From contig JACKMP010000006.1 in the NCBI GenBank assembly GCA_024235315.1, positions 62,001-126,000 of the forward strand: a stretch of DNA of 64,000 nucleotides, given 5' to 3'. This stretch comes from Chromatiaceae bacterium. Its GTDB lineage: Bacteria > Pseudomonadota > Gammaproteobacteria > Chromatiales > Chromatiaceae. Made by a program: the position numbers and the translations under genes. Positions 52,673-61,658 of this stretch are shown piece by piece. Each line of letters starts with the position of its first letter. Within the stretch, counting starts at the first letter, position 1. Under the pieces are notes generated by a model. It was not told the origin of the DNA. It saw nothing but the letters and a program-made list of their open reading frames with translations, and did no database searches.

Positions 52673-53299
52673 TTATCCGCCGTGCTTGGCGAGGCGGGCG
52701 TCTTCGAGTTCCTGGGCCTTCTTGATGACCTTCTGGAAGCCGGACAGATCTTTGACGGCATGACCGCCGAGCATCTCCATCGGGTTCATGCGCTTGGTCT
52801 TGACCATTCCGATGCCGATGTCCTTCATCTTCAGCGAGGTCTTCACACCCTCACCGAAACCGTTCATGAAGTACAGGCTGATGCCCAGTTTCAGTTCGTT
52901 GACCCGGCCCTTTTTCATCAGGTTGTTCCAGAACAGCTGGGCGAACTTGGCCGTCGGCTGTCCCTGCGGCACGATCCCGAGGCGCTTCGCGTAGTGTGCC
53001 AGGCCATGCATGATGTGCGTGATCGGCAGTTCGCGCGGGCAGCGCACGATGCAGTTGTAGCAGGAGGTGCACATCCACATCGAATCGGACTGCAACACCT
53101 CGTCACGCTTGCCGGCACGGATCATCATGAAGATCTTCTGCGGGGTGTGTTCCCAGGCGTCGCCCAGCGGGCACGAGCCGGCGCACACGCCGCACTGCAT
53201 GCACATCTTGACCCATTCGCCTTCCTCGACGTTCGCTTCAACCTCCGACAGGAAGCTGTTGCGATACTTCTCGATCATTGCTGTGTTCATATCGCTCAT
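52673..53299 (-). CDS. hdrC: HdrC-like iron-sulfur subunit
   Basis: The 208-residue protein has two [4Fe-4S] motifs, MQCGVCAGSCPLGDAWEH near residue 35 and CTSCYNCIVRCPRELP near residue 77, then a helical C-terminus without membrane segments. This is the soluble HdrC type, not membrane QmoC. It should pass electrons between QmoAB and HdrB. It lies 12 bases after qmoB and 15 bases before hdrB. Confidence 0.9.
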   Translation of the reverse strand: MSDMNTAMIEKYRNSFLSEVEANVEEGEWVKMCMQCGVCAGSCPLGDAWEHTPQKIFMMIRAGKRDEVLQSDSMWMCTSCYNCIVRCPRELPITHIMHGLAHYAKRLGIVPQGQPTAKFAQLFWNNLMKKGRVNELKLGISLYFMNGFGEGVKTSLKMKDIGIGMVKTKRMNPMEMLGGHAVKDLSGFQKVIKKAQELEDARLAKHGG

Positions 53300-53311
53300 G
53301 ACGAACCTCGC

Positions 53312-55603
53312 TTAGAACTTGAAGGGGCTCATGCCCACTTTCTCGACCACCTCTTCCATCTCCTTGATCAGGCGCGGGGCGCGCTCGATATCGGTGATGG
53401 CAACCTCGTGCACGACGACACGCTCGGGTTCGAGGTTCAGGGTGGACAGGGTGTCGCCGACCTTGGCCATGCGTTCTGCCGCCATGGTCGAGCCGCGCAC
53501 GAAGTGGCACTGGTAGTCCTCGCCACGCTGGCAGCCCATCATCACGATACCGTCGTAACCGCTGTTCATCGCATCGGTCACCCAGGAAAGGGAGACCGAG
53601 CCGAGGCAGCGTACCGGGACGATGCGCGCCCAGGGGCTGATCTCCTGGCCACTCATCGCTGCCTGGTCGAGCGCCGGGTAGGCGTCGTTTTCACAGGCCA
53701 TGACCAGGATGCGCGGCTTCTCCGAGAACTCGTCGGGCATGTCGACGGCCTTGATCTGCTGGCCCACGGTGTCGATCGAGTAGTTCTCGAACGAGATCAC
53801 GCGCACCGGGCAGGCGCCCATACAGGTTCCGCAGCGGCGGCAACGCGACTCGTTGAACTGTGGGTAGCGCTTTTCGTCCTCGTTGATTGCGCCAAACGGG
53901 CATTCCACGGTGCAGCGTTTGCACTGGGTGCAGCCTTCCTTGCGGAATGACGGGTACGACAGGTCCCCGACACGCGGGTGCGCGGCCGAACCCTGGCCGG
54001 CGTTGATCGCTGCCTGGATCGCCTTCATCGCCGCACCGGTGGCATCGTCCTGGGCCTGCTTGATATCCATCGGGCGTCGCACCGGGCCGGCGGCGTAGAT
54101 GCCGGTACGGCGGGTCTCGTAAGGGAAGCAGATGAAGTGCGAATCGGTGAAGCCCCACTTCAGCTGCGGCAGGTCAGTGCCCTGGCGGTAGTCGAGGTTG
54201 AGGATCGAGTCGATCGTGACCGCGGTTTCGCGCGCACTGTTGTCCGCCGTTTTCTCTTCGTCCGACATGCCTTCCTGCGACTCGTTGGCCGCGTAGGGGT
54301 CGGGGCCGGAGTTCGGCACCATGCCCAGGTCCAGCACCACCAGGTCGGCCTGCAGGGCGACGTCCTCGTCGAGGATCAGGTCCCTGAAGTTGACGGTGGC
54401 ACCATTGCCGCTGCTGGTTACGTCGCCGACCTGACCCTTCGAGAAGATCACCATCTGCTGCTGGCCGGAACGGTAGAAGTCCTCGCCAGCCGCACCGGGG
54501 GTGCGAAGGTTGTCGAACAGGATCGTCGTGTCGCAGTCCTTGCCGTTCTGTGCCTTGAAGTACATTGCCTGCTTGATCGCGATCAGGTCACCTATACCCG
54601 AGTGGTAGGGCAGGTGGCCTTCTGCGGTCGAGGCCTGGCCGGCGTTCTGCACGAACACCACGGACTTCACTTCCTTGCCGTCGGACGGACGCTTGATCGG
54701 ACCGTCGCCGGCGGCCTTCGCCAGCGCCTCGAGCTCGACGTTGCTGACCACGTCGGCGTTCGATGAGCCGAGCGACGGAATCGCTGAGGGGTCGAATTCC
54801 TTCCAGCCAGAGGCCTGCACGATCGCCCCGAAATTCTCGGTGGCGGTGGCGCCCGACTCGGTGGTGATATCGGCCGAGAAGCGGCCGGGGGCCCCCGAGG
54901 TCTTGGTCACGGTGCTGTTGAGGTGCACGGTGATCAGCTCGTTGGCCTCGACGGCTGCGACCATGTCGGCAATGTCATTTTCCATCGGCATCGGCAGGTC
55001 GACGTTGGTGCCGTTGGCCACGCCATCAGCTGCCGCTCGACCCGGGATGCGCTTGTGCCACTTGGCGGCCCAGCCGCCGAGTGCGCCAGTCTTCTCGACC
55101 AGGTGCACCGCGAAACCTGCAGCCGCGGTCTCGAGCGCTGCGGTCATGCCGGTGACACCGCCACCGACCACCAGGATCGTCTTGTTCAGCGCCTGCTCGC
55201 CCGACATCTTGGGCTTGTTCATGTATTTGACTTCGGCGCAGGCCATGCGGATGTAGTCGTCCGCCATGTCCTGGGTCGTCTCGCGCGCCTCGTCGGTGTC
55301 CGGACGTGCCCAGATGACGCCTTCACGCAGGTTGGCGCGCGACATCGCCACGTCGGGGAAGCTGAATGCCTCGACCTTGGCGCGGCGAGAGCAGGCGGCG
55401 ATCATCACATGGGTGGCGCCGTCGTTGTCGATGGTGTCACGGATCAGCTGGACGCCTTCCTTGCTGCACAGCATCTCGTGCTGGTGACAGATGGCCATCT
55501 TGCCGTCGCGCTTGGCCGTGGTCTCCAGTTGGCCGGCATCCAGGCGCTCGCCGATGCCGCAGCCGGTGCAGATGAAACCTGCGAATTTCTTATCGTCTGC
55601 CAT
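53312..55603 (-). CDS. qmoB: quinone-interacting membrane-bound oxidoreductase-type subunit B
   Basis: The 763-residue protein is HdrA-like. The N-terminus has FICTGCGIGERLDAGQLETT and CSKEGVQLIRDTI; an FAD fold follows near residue 140 (ILVVGGGVTGMTAALETAAA), then two [4Fe-4S] motifs near residue 575 (CTQCKRCTVECPFGAINEDE and CRRCGTCMGACP) and a C-terminal MvhD-like domain (ILVMACENDAYPALDQAAMS ... VPVRCLGSVS ... MGCQRGEDYQC). That is the QmoB layout. It takes part in electron exchange with AprBA. The gene follows qmoA after three bases. Confidence 0.93.
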   Translation of the reverse strand: MADDKKFAGFICTGCGIGERLDAGQLETTAKRDGKMAICHQHEMLCSKEGVQLIRDTIDNDGATHVMIAACSRRAKVEAFSFPDVAMSRANLREGVIWARPDTDEARETTQDMADDYIRMACAEVKYMNKPKMSGEQALNKTILVVGGGVTGMTAALETAAAGFAVHLVEKTGALGGWAAKWHKRIPGRAAADGVANGTNVDLPMPMENDIADMVAAVEANELITVHLNSTVTKTSGAPGRFSADITTESGATATENFGAIVQASGWKEFDPSAIPSLGSSNADVVSNVELEALAKAAGDGPIKRPSDGKEVKSVVFVQNAGQASTAEGHLPYHSGIGDLIAIKQAMYFKAQNGKDCDTTILFDNLRTPGAAGEDFYRSGQQQMVIFSKGQVGDVTSSGNGATVNFRDLILDEDVALQADLVVLDLGMVPNSGPDPYAANESQEGMSDEEKTADNSARETAVTIDSILNLDYRQGTDLPQLKWGFTDSHFICFPYETRRTGIYAAGPVRRPMDIKQAQDDATGAAMKAIQAAINAGQGSAAHPRVGDLSYPSFRKEGCTQCKRCTVECPFGAINEDEKRYPQFNESRCRRCGTCMGACPVRVISFENYSIDTVGQQIKAVDMPDEFSEKPRILVMACENDAYPALDQAAMSGQEISPWARIVPVRCLGSVSLSWVTDAMNSGYDGIVMMGCQRGEDYQCHFVRGSTMAAERMAKVGDTLSTLNLEPERVVVHEVAITDIERAPRLIKEMEEVVEKVGMSPFKF

Positions 55604-55606
55604 GAT

Positions 55607-56884
55607 TTACGCCTCCGCTCGTGCAACACGGTTCACCACCTGAATGGCCTTCAGGGCGGCACCGGTTGCGTGCTGTACTGCGCGGTTCACATCCAGTGCG
55701 TCGGATGCCGACCCCGCGGCGAACACACCGCCGTTGGCGGCGTCGGGCTCGATAAAGCCCTCGCGGTTGATCACGATGTCGACCGGGAAGTCGCCCTTGG
55801 CGACCGACGGCTCCATGCCGGTGGCGAGCACGACCAGATCATGGGTGTTCTCGTAGCGATGGTAGCCCTCGGTGTCGACGCCGCGACAGATCGGGTTGCC
55901 TTCCTTGTCGGTGATCACATTGGCGACCTTCGACTTGACGAACTTCACGTTGTCCATCGCCCTGACCGTCTGGTAGAAGTCCTCGAAACGGTCGATCGCC
56001 CGGATGTCGATGTAGTAGATCGTGACCTGCGCGTCGTCGTAGGCGTCGACCACGTAATGGGTCTGCTTCAGCGAGGCCATGCAGCAGATGCGCGAGCAGT
56101 GGTAAAGGTGGTTGCGGTCACGCGAACCGGCGCACTGGATGAAGGCGACATTCTTCGCCTCCTTGCCGTCCTTGCGCACGATCTTGCCGCCGGTCGGACC
56201 CTTCGGGTCGGCCATGCGCTCGAACTCGACGTTGGTGATCACGTTGTCGAAGCGGTCGTAACCATACGGCTGGATCTTGGCCGCGTCATACGGCTGCCAG
56301 CCGGTGGCCCAGATCACCGCGCCGGCCGGGAACTTGATCTCGCGCTCGGTCATATCGAGATCGACGGCGTCGTATTTGCACGCCGCCTTGGCCTTCTGCG
56401 CGTCGTCGGTGCCGATGATGCGCGGGTCGATCACGTACTGCATCGGGTGCGCCATCACGTGCGGCAGGTAGGCGCCCTTGCGCTTGCTCATGCCGTAGTT
56501 GTACTCGTCGTCGAACTCCGCCTCGACTGCCTTGCCACAGTCACCGCAACCGGTACAGTTATCGTTGACAAAGCGTGGCGCCAGTTTCACCGTCGCGGTG
56601 TACGCGCCGGCCTCGCCCTCGATGTTGGTCACCTCGGCCATCGTGATGATGGTCAGGTTCGGGTTCATCTTGGCCCGGCGCTGGTTGATCTCCAGCCCGC
56701 AGGTGGGATGGCACAACTTGGGGAAGTACTTGTACAGCTGGCTTACACGGCCGCCCAGATAGGGGCGCTTTTCAACCAGCACGACCTTCTTCCCGGTCTC
56801 GGCGGCCTCAAGGGCGGCAGTCATGCCACTGATGCCGCCACCGACGACGAGAATGGTCTCGTTGGTGGCTACGACTTCCGTCAT
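55607..56884 (-). CDS. qmoA: quinone-interacting membrane-bound oxidoreductase-type subunit A
   Basis: The 425-residue flavoprotein has an HdrA-type FAD fold at its start (ETILVVGGGISGMTAALEAA ETGKKVVL region), the GLEINQRRAK block, an iron-sulfur motif FVNDNCTGCGDCGKAVEAEF and CAGSRDRNHLYHCSRICCM. ATG 56884 has GGAGG directly upstream; the open frame continues 38 codons further without support. It is the first gene of the qmoA-qmoB-hdrC-hdrB operon and is read from a promoter in the 379 bases upstream. It should accept electrons from AprBA (family knowledge). Confidence 0.93.
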   Translation of the reverse strand: MTEVVATNETILVVGGGISGMTAALEAAETGKKVVLVEKRPYLGGRVSQLYKYFPKLCHPTCGLEINQRRAKMNPNLTIITMAEVTNIEGEAGAYTATVKLAPRFVNDNCTGCGDCGKAVEAEFDDEYNYGMSKRKGAYLPHVMAHPMQYVIDPRIIGTDDAQKAKAACKYDAVDLDMTEREIKFPAGAVIWATGWQPYDAAKIQPYGYDRFDNVITNVEFERMADPKGPTGGKIVRKDGKEAKNVAFIQCAGSRDRNHLYHCSRICCMASLKQTHYVVDAYDDAQVTIYYIDIRAIDRFEDFYQTVRAMDNVKFVKSKVANVITDKEGNPICRGVDTEGYHRYENTHDLVVLATGMEPSVAKGDFPVDIVINREGFIEPDAANGGVFAAGSASDALDVNRAVQHATGAALKAIQVVNRVARAEA

Positions 56885-57263
56885 GGATAGTCCTCCGTCG
56901 CGGATAGTGATGAATCTCTTTCGCCTGACGGCGGCTATGGCCGCGACCGGCGGAAAGGCCCGAGGGCCTGAATTCTTTCGTGTTGACGACCGGCGCACGC
57001 ATACACGCGCCGGGCATTTTCAGGGATCGCCAACGATACTCCCGTTGCGCGCCTATCGCTATGCGCCAACAATCGAATTTTCCGATGCACTAATAGATGC
57101 GGCGTATATATCTAAGGAGAGGGGTGCCGGTGCTGGCAGTGGTGAATCGGCGCTCGGCAACCGGGATCGCGGTTGCCCCGCATACCCCGTGGTTGCTTCG
57201 TCCCGCGCCGCTGGTTAGCCTTCGCCGGCGTTACACCAGCCGAGCAGAAACGGGGCCATTGCG
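56885..57263. other. 379-bp divergent region between qmoA and the CbbQ-like gene
   Basis: AT-rich stretches at 57070-57115 (including TATATATC) are the best candidates for the promoters of both divergent genes. A GTG frame of 47 codons at 57124-57267, preceded by AAGGAGA and ending within the CbbQ-like start, can be read, but its composition does not persuade me that it is coding. Nothing else is seen. Confidence 0.4.
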
Positions 57264-58082
57264 TTGACAGACACCGCCGAGATCCATCGTCCGGAAGACA
57301 ATTTCATCACCGAAGAGCCGTTCTACCAGCCGGTTGGCGACGAAATCACGGTGTTCGAGGCGGCGTATCGCAACCACCTTCCGGTGCTGCTGAAGGGGCC
57401 CACGGGCTGCGGCAAGACGCGGTTCATGGAACACATGGCGTGGCGCCTGCAGCGTCCGCTGATCACGGTTTCCTGTCACGACGATCTGACCGCCTCCGAC
57501 CTGGTTGGGCGTTTCCTGGTGAAGGCAGGTGAGACCGTGTGGGTGGATGGCCCGCTGGCCCGGTCTGTTCGGGTCGGTGCCATCTGTTATCTCGACGAAG
57601 TCGTGGAGGCGCGCAAGGACACCACGGTGGTAATCCACCCGCTGGCAGATGACCGGCGGGTGTTGCCGATGGAGAAGCTGGGTGAGCTGGTCGAGGCGGC
57701 ACCGGGGTTCTGCCTGGCGATGTCCTATAACCCGGGCTATCAGTCCGTCCTCAAGGACCTGAAGCAGTCGACCCGGCAGCGATTTGTTGCGCTGGAGTTC
57801 GACTACCCGGACGCCGCGCTCGAACAGCACATCATCGAGCGCGAGTCCGGCGTTGATCAGGTGCTGGCGGCGAGCTTGGTCCGGTTCGCCCACATGACCC
57901 GCAACCTCAAGGGCCAGGGCCTCGACGAAGGGGCCTCGACCCGCCTGCTGGTACATGCGGCGAAGCTGATCCACTCCGGGGTCGATCCTGTGGTCGCCTG
58001 CCGCGCCTCGGTCGCGCAGGCGCTTACCGACGACCGCGACATGCTGGTGGCGGTCAACGAGCTCTCCGCATCGCTGTTCTGA
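57264..58082 (+). CDS. CbbQ/NirQ/NorQ-type AAA+ ATPase
   Basis: The 272-residue MoxR-group ATPase has Walker A GPTGCGKT (residues 45-52), the sensor block CHDDLTASDLVGRF, Walker B ICYLDEVVEARKDT and a FCLAMSYNPGYQSVLKDLK segment, all typical of CbbQ/NorQ. Such ATPases act with a von Willebrand-domain partner (CbbO or NorD) to activate RubisCO or nitric oxide reductase. No partner gene is present; the next gene is a prepilin. TTG 57264 is the most probable start. Which enzyme it serves cannot be decided here. Confidence 0.88.
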   Translation: MTDTAEIHRPEDNFITEEPFYQPVGDEITVFEAAYRNHLPVLLKGPTGCGKTRFMEHMAWRLQRPLITVSCHDDLTASDLVGRFLVKAGETVWVDGPLARSVRVGAICYLDEVVEARKDTTVVIHPLADDRRVLPMEKLGELVEAAPGFCLAMSYNPGYQSVLKDLKQSTRQRFVALEFDYPDAALEQHIIERESGVDQVLAASLVRFAHMTRNLKGQGLDEGASTRLLVHAAKLIHSGVDPVVACRASVAQALTDDRDMLVAVNELSASLF

Positions 58083-58169
58083 GCCCGGGCTGGGACTGAC
58101 CGCCCGCTGCGGCTGCCGCAGTTCGATTATCCGGGTCAAGTGTGCGGCTTTAATGCCGCTATCTCCCGT

Positions 58170-58673
58170 ATGGCCGCTCATTTCCAAGGTCCTGCCGCAA
58201 GAAAACAGGACGCCGCGTGTATCCGCGCGGCTGCGGGTATGACGTTGATCGAAATTATCATGGCGCTGGCGATCCTCGGTATCGTGGCCGCGCTGGCGAT
58301 CCCGGTCTACGAAGGCTATGTCACTGAAGCGAAGCTCGGCACGGCGATCAAAGATATCCGCCAGATGGAGCTGATCCTGAACGATGCCTACCTGGAGAAT
58401 GCGCCGCCCGCGACACTGGCGGCGGCCGGGATCAACATGACCGACCCCTGGGGGAATCCCTATCAGTACCTGTGGTTGCGCGGCAACCCGGATGGCTCCG
58501 TCAACGGCAATCGCCGACGCGACAAGTCGATGAACCCGGTGAACTCGGACTACGACCTGTACAGCATGGGCCCCGATGGCGAGACGGCAAAGCAGTTCAC
58601 CGCGGCCAAGGCGCTCGACGACGTGGTGCGTGCAAACGACGGTGACTTCGTCGGCCTGGCCCGGGACCATTGA
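58170..58673 (+). CDS. GspG/type IV pilin-like prepilin (copy 1)
   Basis: The 167-residue protein has a class III leader of about 23 residues ending RAAAG, then MTLIEIIMALAILGIVAALA with glutamate at position +5, the mark for prepilin peptidase cleavage and assembly. The C-terminal part has DPWGNPYQYLWLRGNPDG, the calcium-loop region of major pseudopilins (GspG). The start is uncertain (ATG 58170 or GTG 58140), neither with a good ribosome-binding site. Its stop overlaps the start of the GGDEF/EAL gene. It is related to the prepilin at 61659. Confidence 0.85.
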   Translation: MAAHFQGPAARKQDAACIRAAAGMTLIEIIMALAILGIVAALAIPVYEGYVTEAKLGTAIKDIRQMELILNDAYLENAPPATLAAAGINMTDPWGNPYQYLWLRGNPDGSVNGNRRRDKSMNPVNSDYDLYSMGPDGETAKQFTAAKALDDVVRANDGDFVGLARDH

Positions 58674-61501
58674 GCGCAAATGCCTTGAAACTCATGCGTA
58701 AATGGCGGTCCAGCGTTGCACGCCGGATCCATTTTTCGCTCATGCTGTCTGCGGGGTTGCCGCTTCTGATCCTGGCGGTCAGCGCCTACCAGCTGGTCAC
58801 GCATCGGCTGGTAACGCAAGCGCTGGACGACGCCCACCGCCTGTCGAAGGAATTCGGGATGTCGGTCTATGACCGGCTGCAGTTCATCGCCGACGGCCTG
58901 CGGCTCGTCGGCCGCCAGTATCCCGATCCGGGCACGCCACTGCCGGACCTCACCGGGCTCGAGCTGCGCGAGCGCGTCAAGCGCCTTTTTTGGGTCGGTG
59001 CAGATCACAGGATCCAAGGGGCGAGCGCATTGCTCGCGTCGGACCGAGACGCCATTGAGGGCCGGATCGCGGGCGCCGACCGGTCTTTACCATTGCTTCT
59101 GGCGCTGGGCGATTCCGGACAGCAGCGACTGTTCATGTTGGTGCCGGCTGGCCCGGCCGAGCGTCGCCACTGGATCGGCGCCGAGCTACTGATGACGCAC
59201 CTGTGGGACACCATCGGTGTCGCGGGGCGGGCCGAGTATGTATGCGTGTTGGGGCCCCAAGGCGTCCCCGTGTACTGCAATCACGCAGCATTCGACGAGT
59301 GGCTGCGCGCAAGCGGTGACATGATCGGGGCGCGTTCGAGGCCGGCGGCGGTACCGCACGATGGTGGCGAAATGGCGTTGACTGCCGTCTGGAGCCTGTT
59401 CCTCAAACCGCATTATCAATTCGACCGTTGGACCGTCCTTGTCGGCGTGCCGCAGGCGCTGGCTCTGGATTCTGTCAAGGCGTTCGATCGCGTTTTCGCC
59501 GGCGTGGCCCTCATTGGTCTGATCATCGCCTTCCTGCTCGGGCGACGCATGGTCCGCGGCAACCTCGGGCCCTTGGCTGAGCTGAGTGATGCCACCAAAC
59601 GGCTGGCGGCCGGAGATTTCCAAAGCCGGTTGCGCATGAAGTCGGGCGACGAGTTCCAGGTGCTTGGCGAGGCATTCGACAGCATGGCCGAGCAGATCGG
59701 CACCCAGATCACCGAGCTGGAGATGTTGTCCCAGGTCGACCGCAATCTGCAAACGGCAAATACGATCAAGGCCGCGCTCATGGCGGCGGCCCAGGGACTG
59801 GAGGGTTTGCTGGGCGAGGGACGGTGCGCGCTGGTGTGCCACGAGCAATGGGGCAATGCGGAAGACACCATCTGGTGCCGCGGTTTCGAGGCCGCGGACG
59901 TGGCGATACACCGCTTTCCCCGCAACGCCACGCAGTCGATGGAGGTCTCGCCTGGCGGGGTGCTCGTGCAGCCTGAAGACTACGCGTATTCCCGCTACTG
60001 TGGTGCCGGGTCGGCGGCTTATCTGCAGGTTTTTCGTGTGTTCAAGTCGGAGTTCGCGGTCGCCGATATCCTGATCCGCCAGGTGCAGCCGGCCGATGCA
60101 CGGTTTGTCAGTCGCGTCGGTGATGTGTTGGCGATCTCTCTGGAAAACCTGGTACTTGAACGCCGCCTTTTCCACCAGGCGAATCACGATCCAGTCAGCG
60201 GGCTGCCGAATCGTTCGCGGCTGCGCGACCTGTTTGACGAGTGGTCGACCGGCGATAATCGTGGTCAGGCCGTGATCGGCATGCTCATGTTGGCGTTGGA
60301 TCGCTTCAAACAGGTGAATGATTCGCTTGGGCACGGCGCTGGTGACCGGCTGCTGCGTTTGGCGGGGCAGCGCCTGCTGGCAGTGCTGCCGCCGGATTGC
60401 GTGCTGGCGCGGTTCGCCGGCGACCAGTACGTGCTTATGCTGCGGGGCAGCGATCATCAGGCGACAGCAGAAAGGCTTGCCCGGCTTGGAGAGCGACTGG
60501 GCAGGGAACTGGACCGCCCCTTGGACCTCGGTATGCGGGAGGTCCGGCTGAGTGCCACCCAGGGGGCGGCGCTGTACCCGCGTGATGGCACGAATTTCGG
60601 AGGGGTGATGCAGGCCCTCGACGCGGCTGCCTATGCGGCGAAATCGTCGCGGCGGGGTGGGCTGTTGTTTTTCTCGTCCGGGATGCGAGCGAAACTGACC
60701 GGGAAGCTTGAGATCGAACAGGCGCTCAAGGGCGCGGTCGCCAACAATGAGCTGGTGTTGCACTATCAACCGGTGGTGGACGCGCTGACCGGTCGGGTGC
60801 ATGCCGCCGAGGCACTGATGCGTTGGCAACGCCCTGGCGTGGGGCTGATTATGCCGGGTGGGTTCATCGAGCTTGCCGAGGAAAGTGGCCTGATTGGCGA
60901 GATGGGCAATTGGGCGATCCGCGAGGTCTGCCGTCAGCTCGCCAGCTGGTCGGGCAAGGGCTACGCGATAGAAACGGTGACGGTCAATGTGTCGAGCGTA
61001 CAGCTTGCGAGCGATGACATCCTCGAACATGTCCGTAATGCGATCCGGGAATCGGGTATTCCCCCCGGTATCCTCACGCTGGAGGTTACCGAGACCGCGT
61101 TGATCGGCCAGTTCGACGAAGGCGTCGAACGCCTCAAGCGGATCCGCGAGTTGGGAGTGAAGATTTTGATCGATGACTTCGGCACCGGCTACGCATCATT
61201 GAAGTACCTGAAGATGCTGCCGGTGGACGGACTCAAGATCGACCGGCTTTTCGTCAAGGATCTGCCCGACAGCATAGCGGACGAGGCGATCGTCGAGGCC
61301 GTGGTCCGCCTCGCGCGCAAGTCGGGGTACAAGATCGTTGCAGAAGGCATCGAGACCGATGCGCAGGCGGAGTATCTGCGAGCGGCCGGTGTGCCGTACC
61401 TGCAGGGCTTTCTGTTCGCCAAGGGGCTGCCTGCCGATATACTCGAAAGCCGCCTGAGCGAGGAGATGGTGAGCCATTCGCGTGTCGCCGGCAGGGCCTG
61501 A
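58670..61501 (+). CDS. membrane-bound GGDEF/EAL protein, probable cyclic di-GMP phosphodiesterase
   Basis: The 943-residue protein has an N-terminal membrane helix (residues ~24-44), a periplasmic sensor part to ~275, a second helix, a HAMP domain (~292-345), a GAF-like region, a GGDEF-like domain (~515-675) and an EAL domain (~690-935). The cyclase motif is degenerate, AGDQY at 583-587, so synthesis is unlikely. The EAL part is intact: E714-A-L in AAEALMRW, NVSSVQLA, ETALI, DDFGTGYASLKYLKMLPVDG and EGIET. It should break down c-di-GMP. TTG 58670 overlaps the prepilin stop; ATG 58694 is the alternative. Confidence 0.9.
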   Translation: MSANALKLMRKWRSSVARRIHFSLMLSAGLPLLILAVSAYQLVTHRLVTQALDDAHRLSKEFGMSVYDRLQFIADGLRLVGRQYPDPGTPLPDLTGLELRERVKRLFWVGADHRIQGASALLASDRDAIEGRIAGADRSLPLLLALGDSGQQRLFMLVPAGPAERRHWIGAELLMTHLWDTIGVAGRAEYVCVLGPQGVPVYCNHAAFDEWLRASGDMIGARSRPAAVPHDGGEMALTAVWSLFLKPHYQFDRWTVLVGVPQALALDSVKAFDRVFAGVALIGLIIAFLLGRRMVRGNLGPLAELSDATKRLAAGDFQSRLRMKSGDEFQVLGEAFDSMAEQIGTQITELEMLSQVDRNLQTANTIKAALMAAAQGLEGLLGEGRCALVCHEQWGNAEDTIWCRGFEAADVAIHRFPRNATQSMEVSPGGVLVQPEDYAYSRYCGAGSAAYLQVFRVFKSEFAVADILIRQVQPADARFVSRVGDVLAISLENLVLERRLFHQANHDPVSGLPNRSRLRDLFDEWSTGDNRGQAVIGMLMLALDRFKQVNDSLGHGAGDRLLRLAGQRLLAVLPPDCVLARFAGDQYVLMLRGSDHQATAERLARLGERLGRELDRPLDLGMREVRLSATQGAALYPRDGTNFGGVMQALDAAAYAAKSSRRGGLLFFSSGMRAKLTGKLEIEQALKGAVANNELVLHYQPVVDALTGRVHAAEALMRWQRPGVGLIMPGGFIELAEESGLIGEMGNWAIREVCRQLASWSGKGYAIETVTVNVSSVQLASDDILEHVRNAIRESGIPPGILTLEVTETALIGQFDEGVERLKRIRELGVKILIDDFGTGYASLKYLKMLPVDGLKIDRLFVKDLPDSIADEAIVEAVVRLARKSGYKIVAEGIETDAQAEYLRAAGVPYLQGFLFAKGLPADILESRLSEEMVSHSRVAGRA

Positions 61502-61658
61502 GCGAATGCCTTAAAATCAACTTGCCGCGGTTTTGTGATCGAGTTGGCGCTGGGAACACGCCATCGGCCCAACGGCAGGTGTACGCACGCTGGCCCTGCG
61601 GTCCGATCAGCGGTACTTTTCAGTCAGACATTCGTGTGAATCTATCGAGGTGGATCCA

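Noticed and set aside
52058..56890. Two long plus-strand open frames opposite the hdr and qmo genes
   Set aside because: Both are antisense shadows; the minus-strand genes have full iron-sulfur and flavin motifs and ribosome-binding sites.
57124..57267. Possible 47-codon leader peptide ahead of the CbbQ-like gene
   Set aside because: It has an AAGGAGA site and overlaps the TTG start, but the spacing is short, the composition is not convincing and there is no homologue I know.
59186..61030. Long minus-strand open frame opposite the GGDEF/EAL gene
   Set aside because: Shadow of a gene with clear HAMP, GGDEF and EAL domains.
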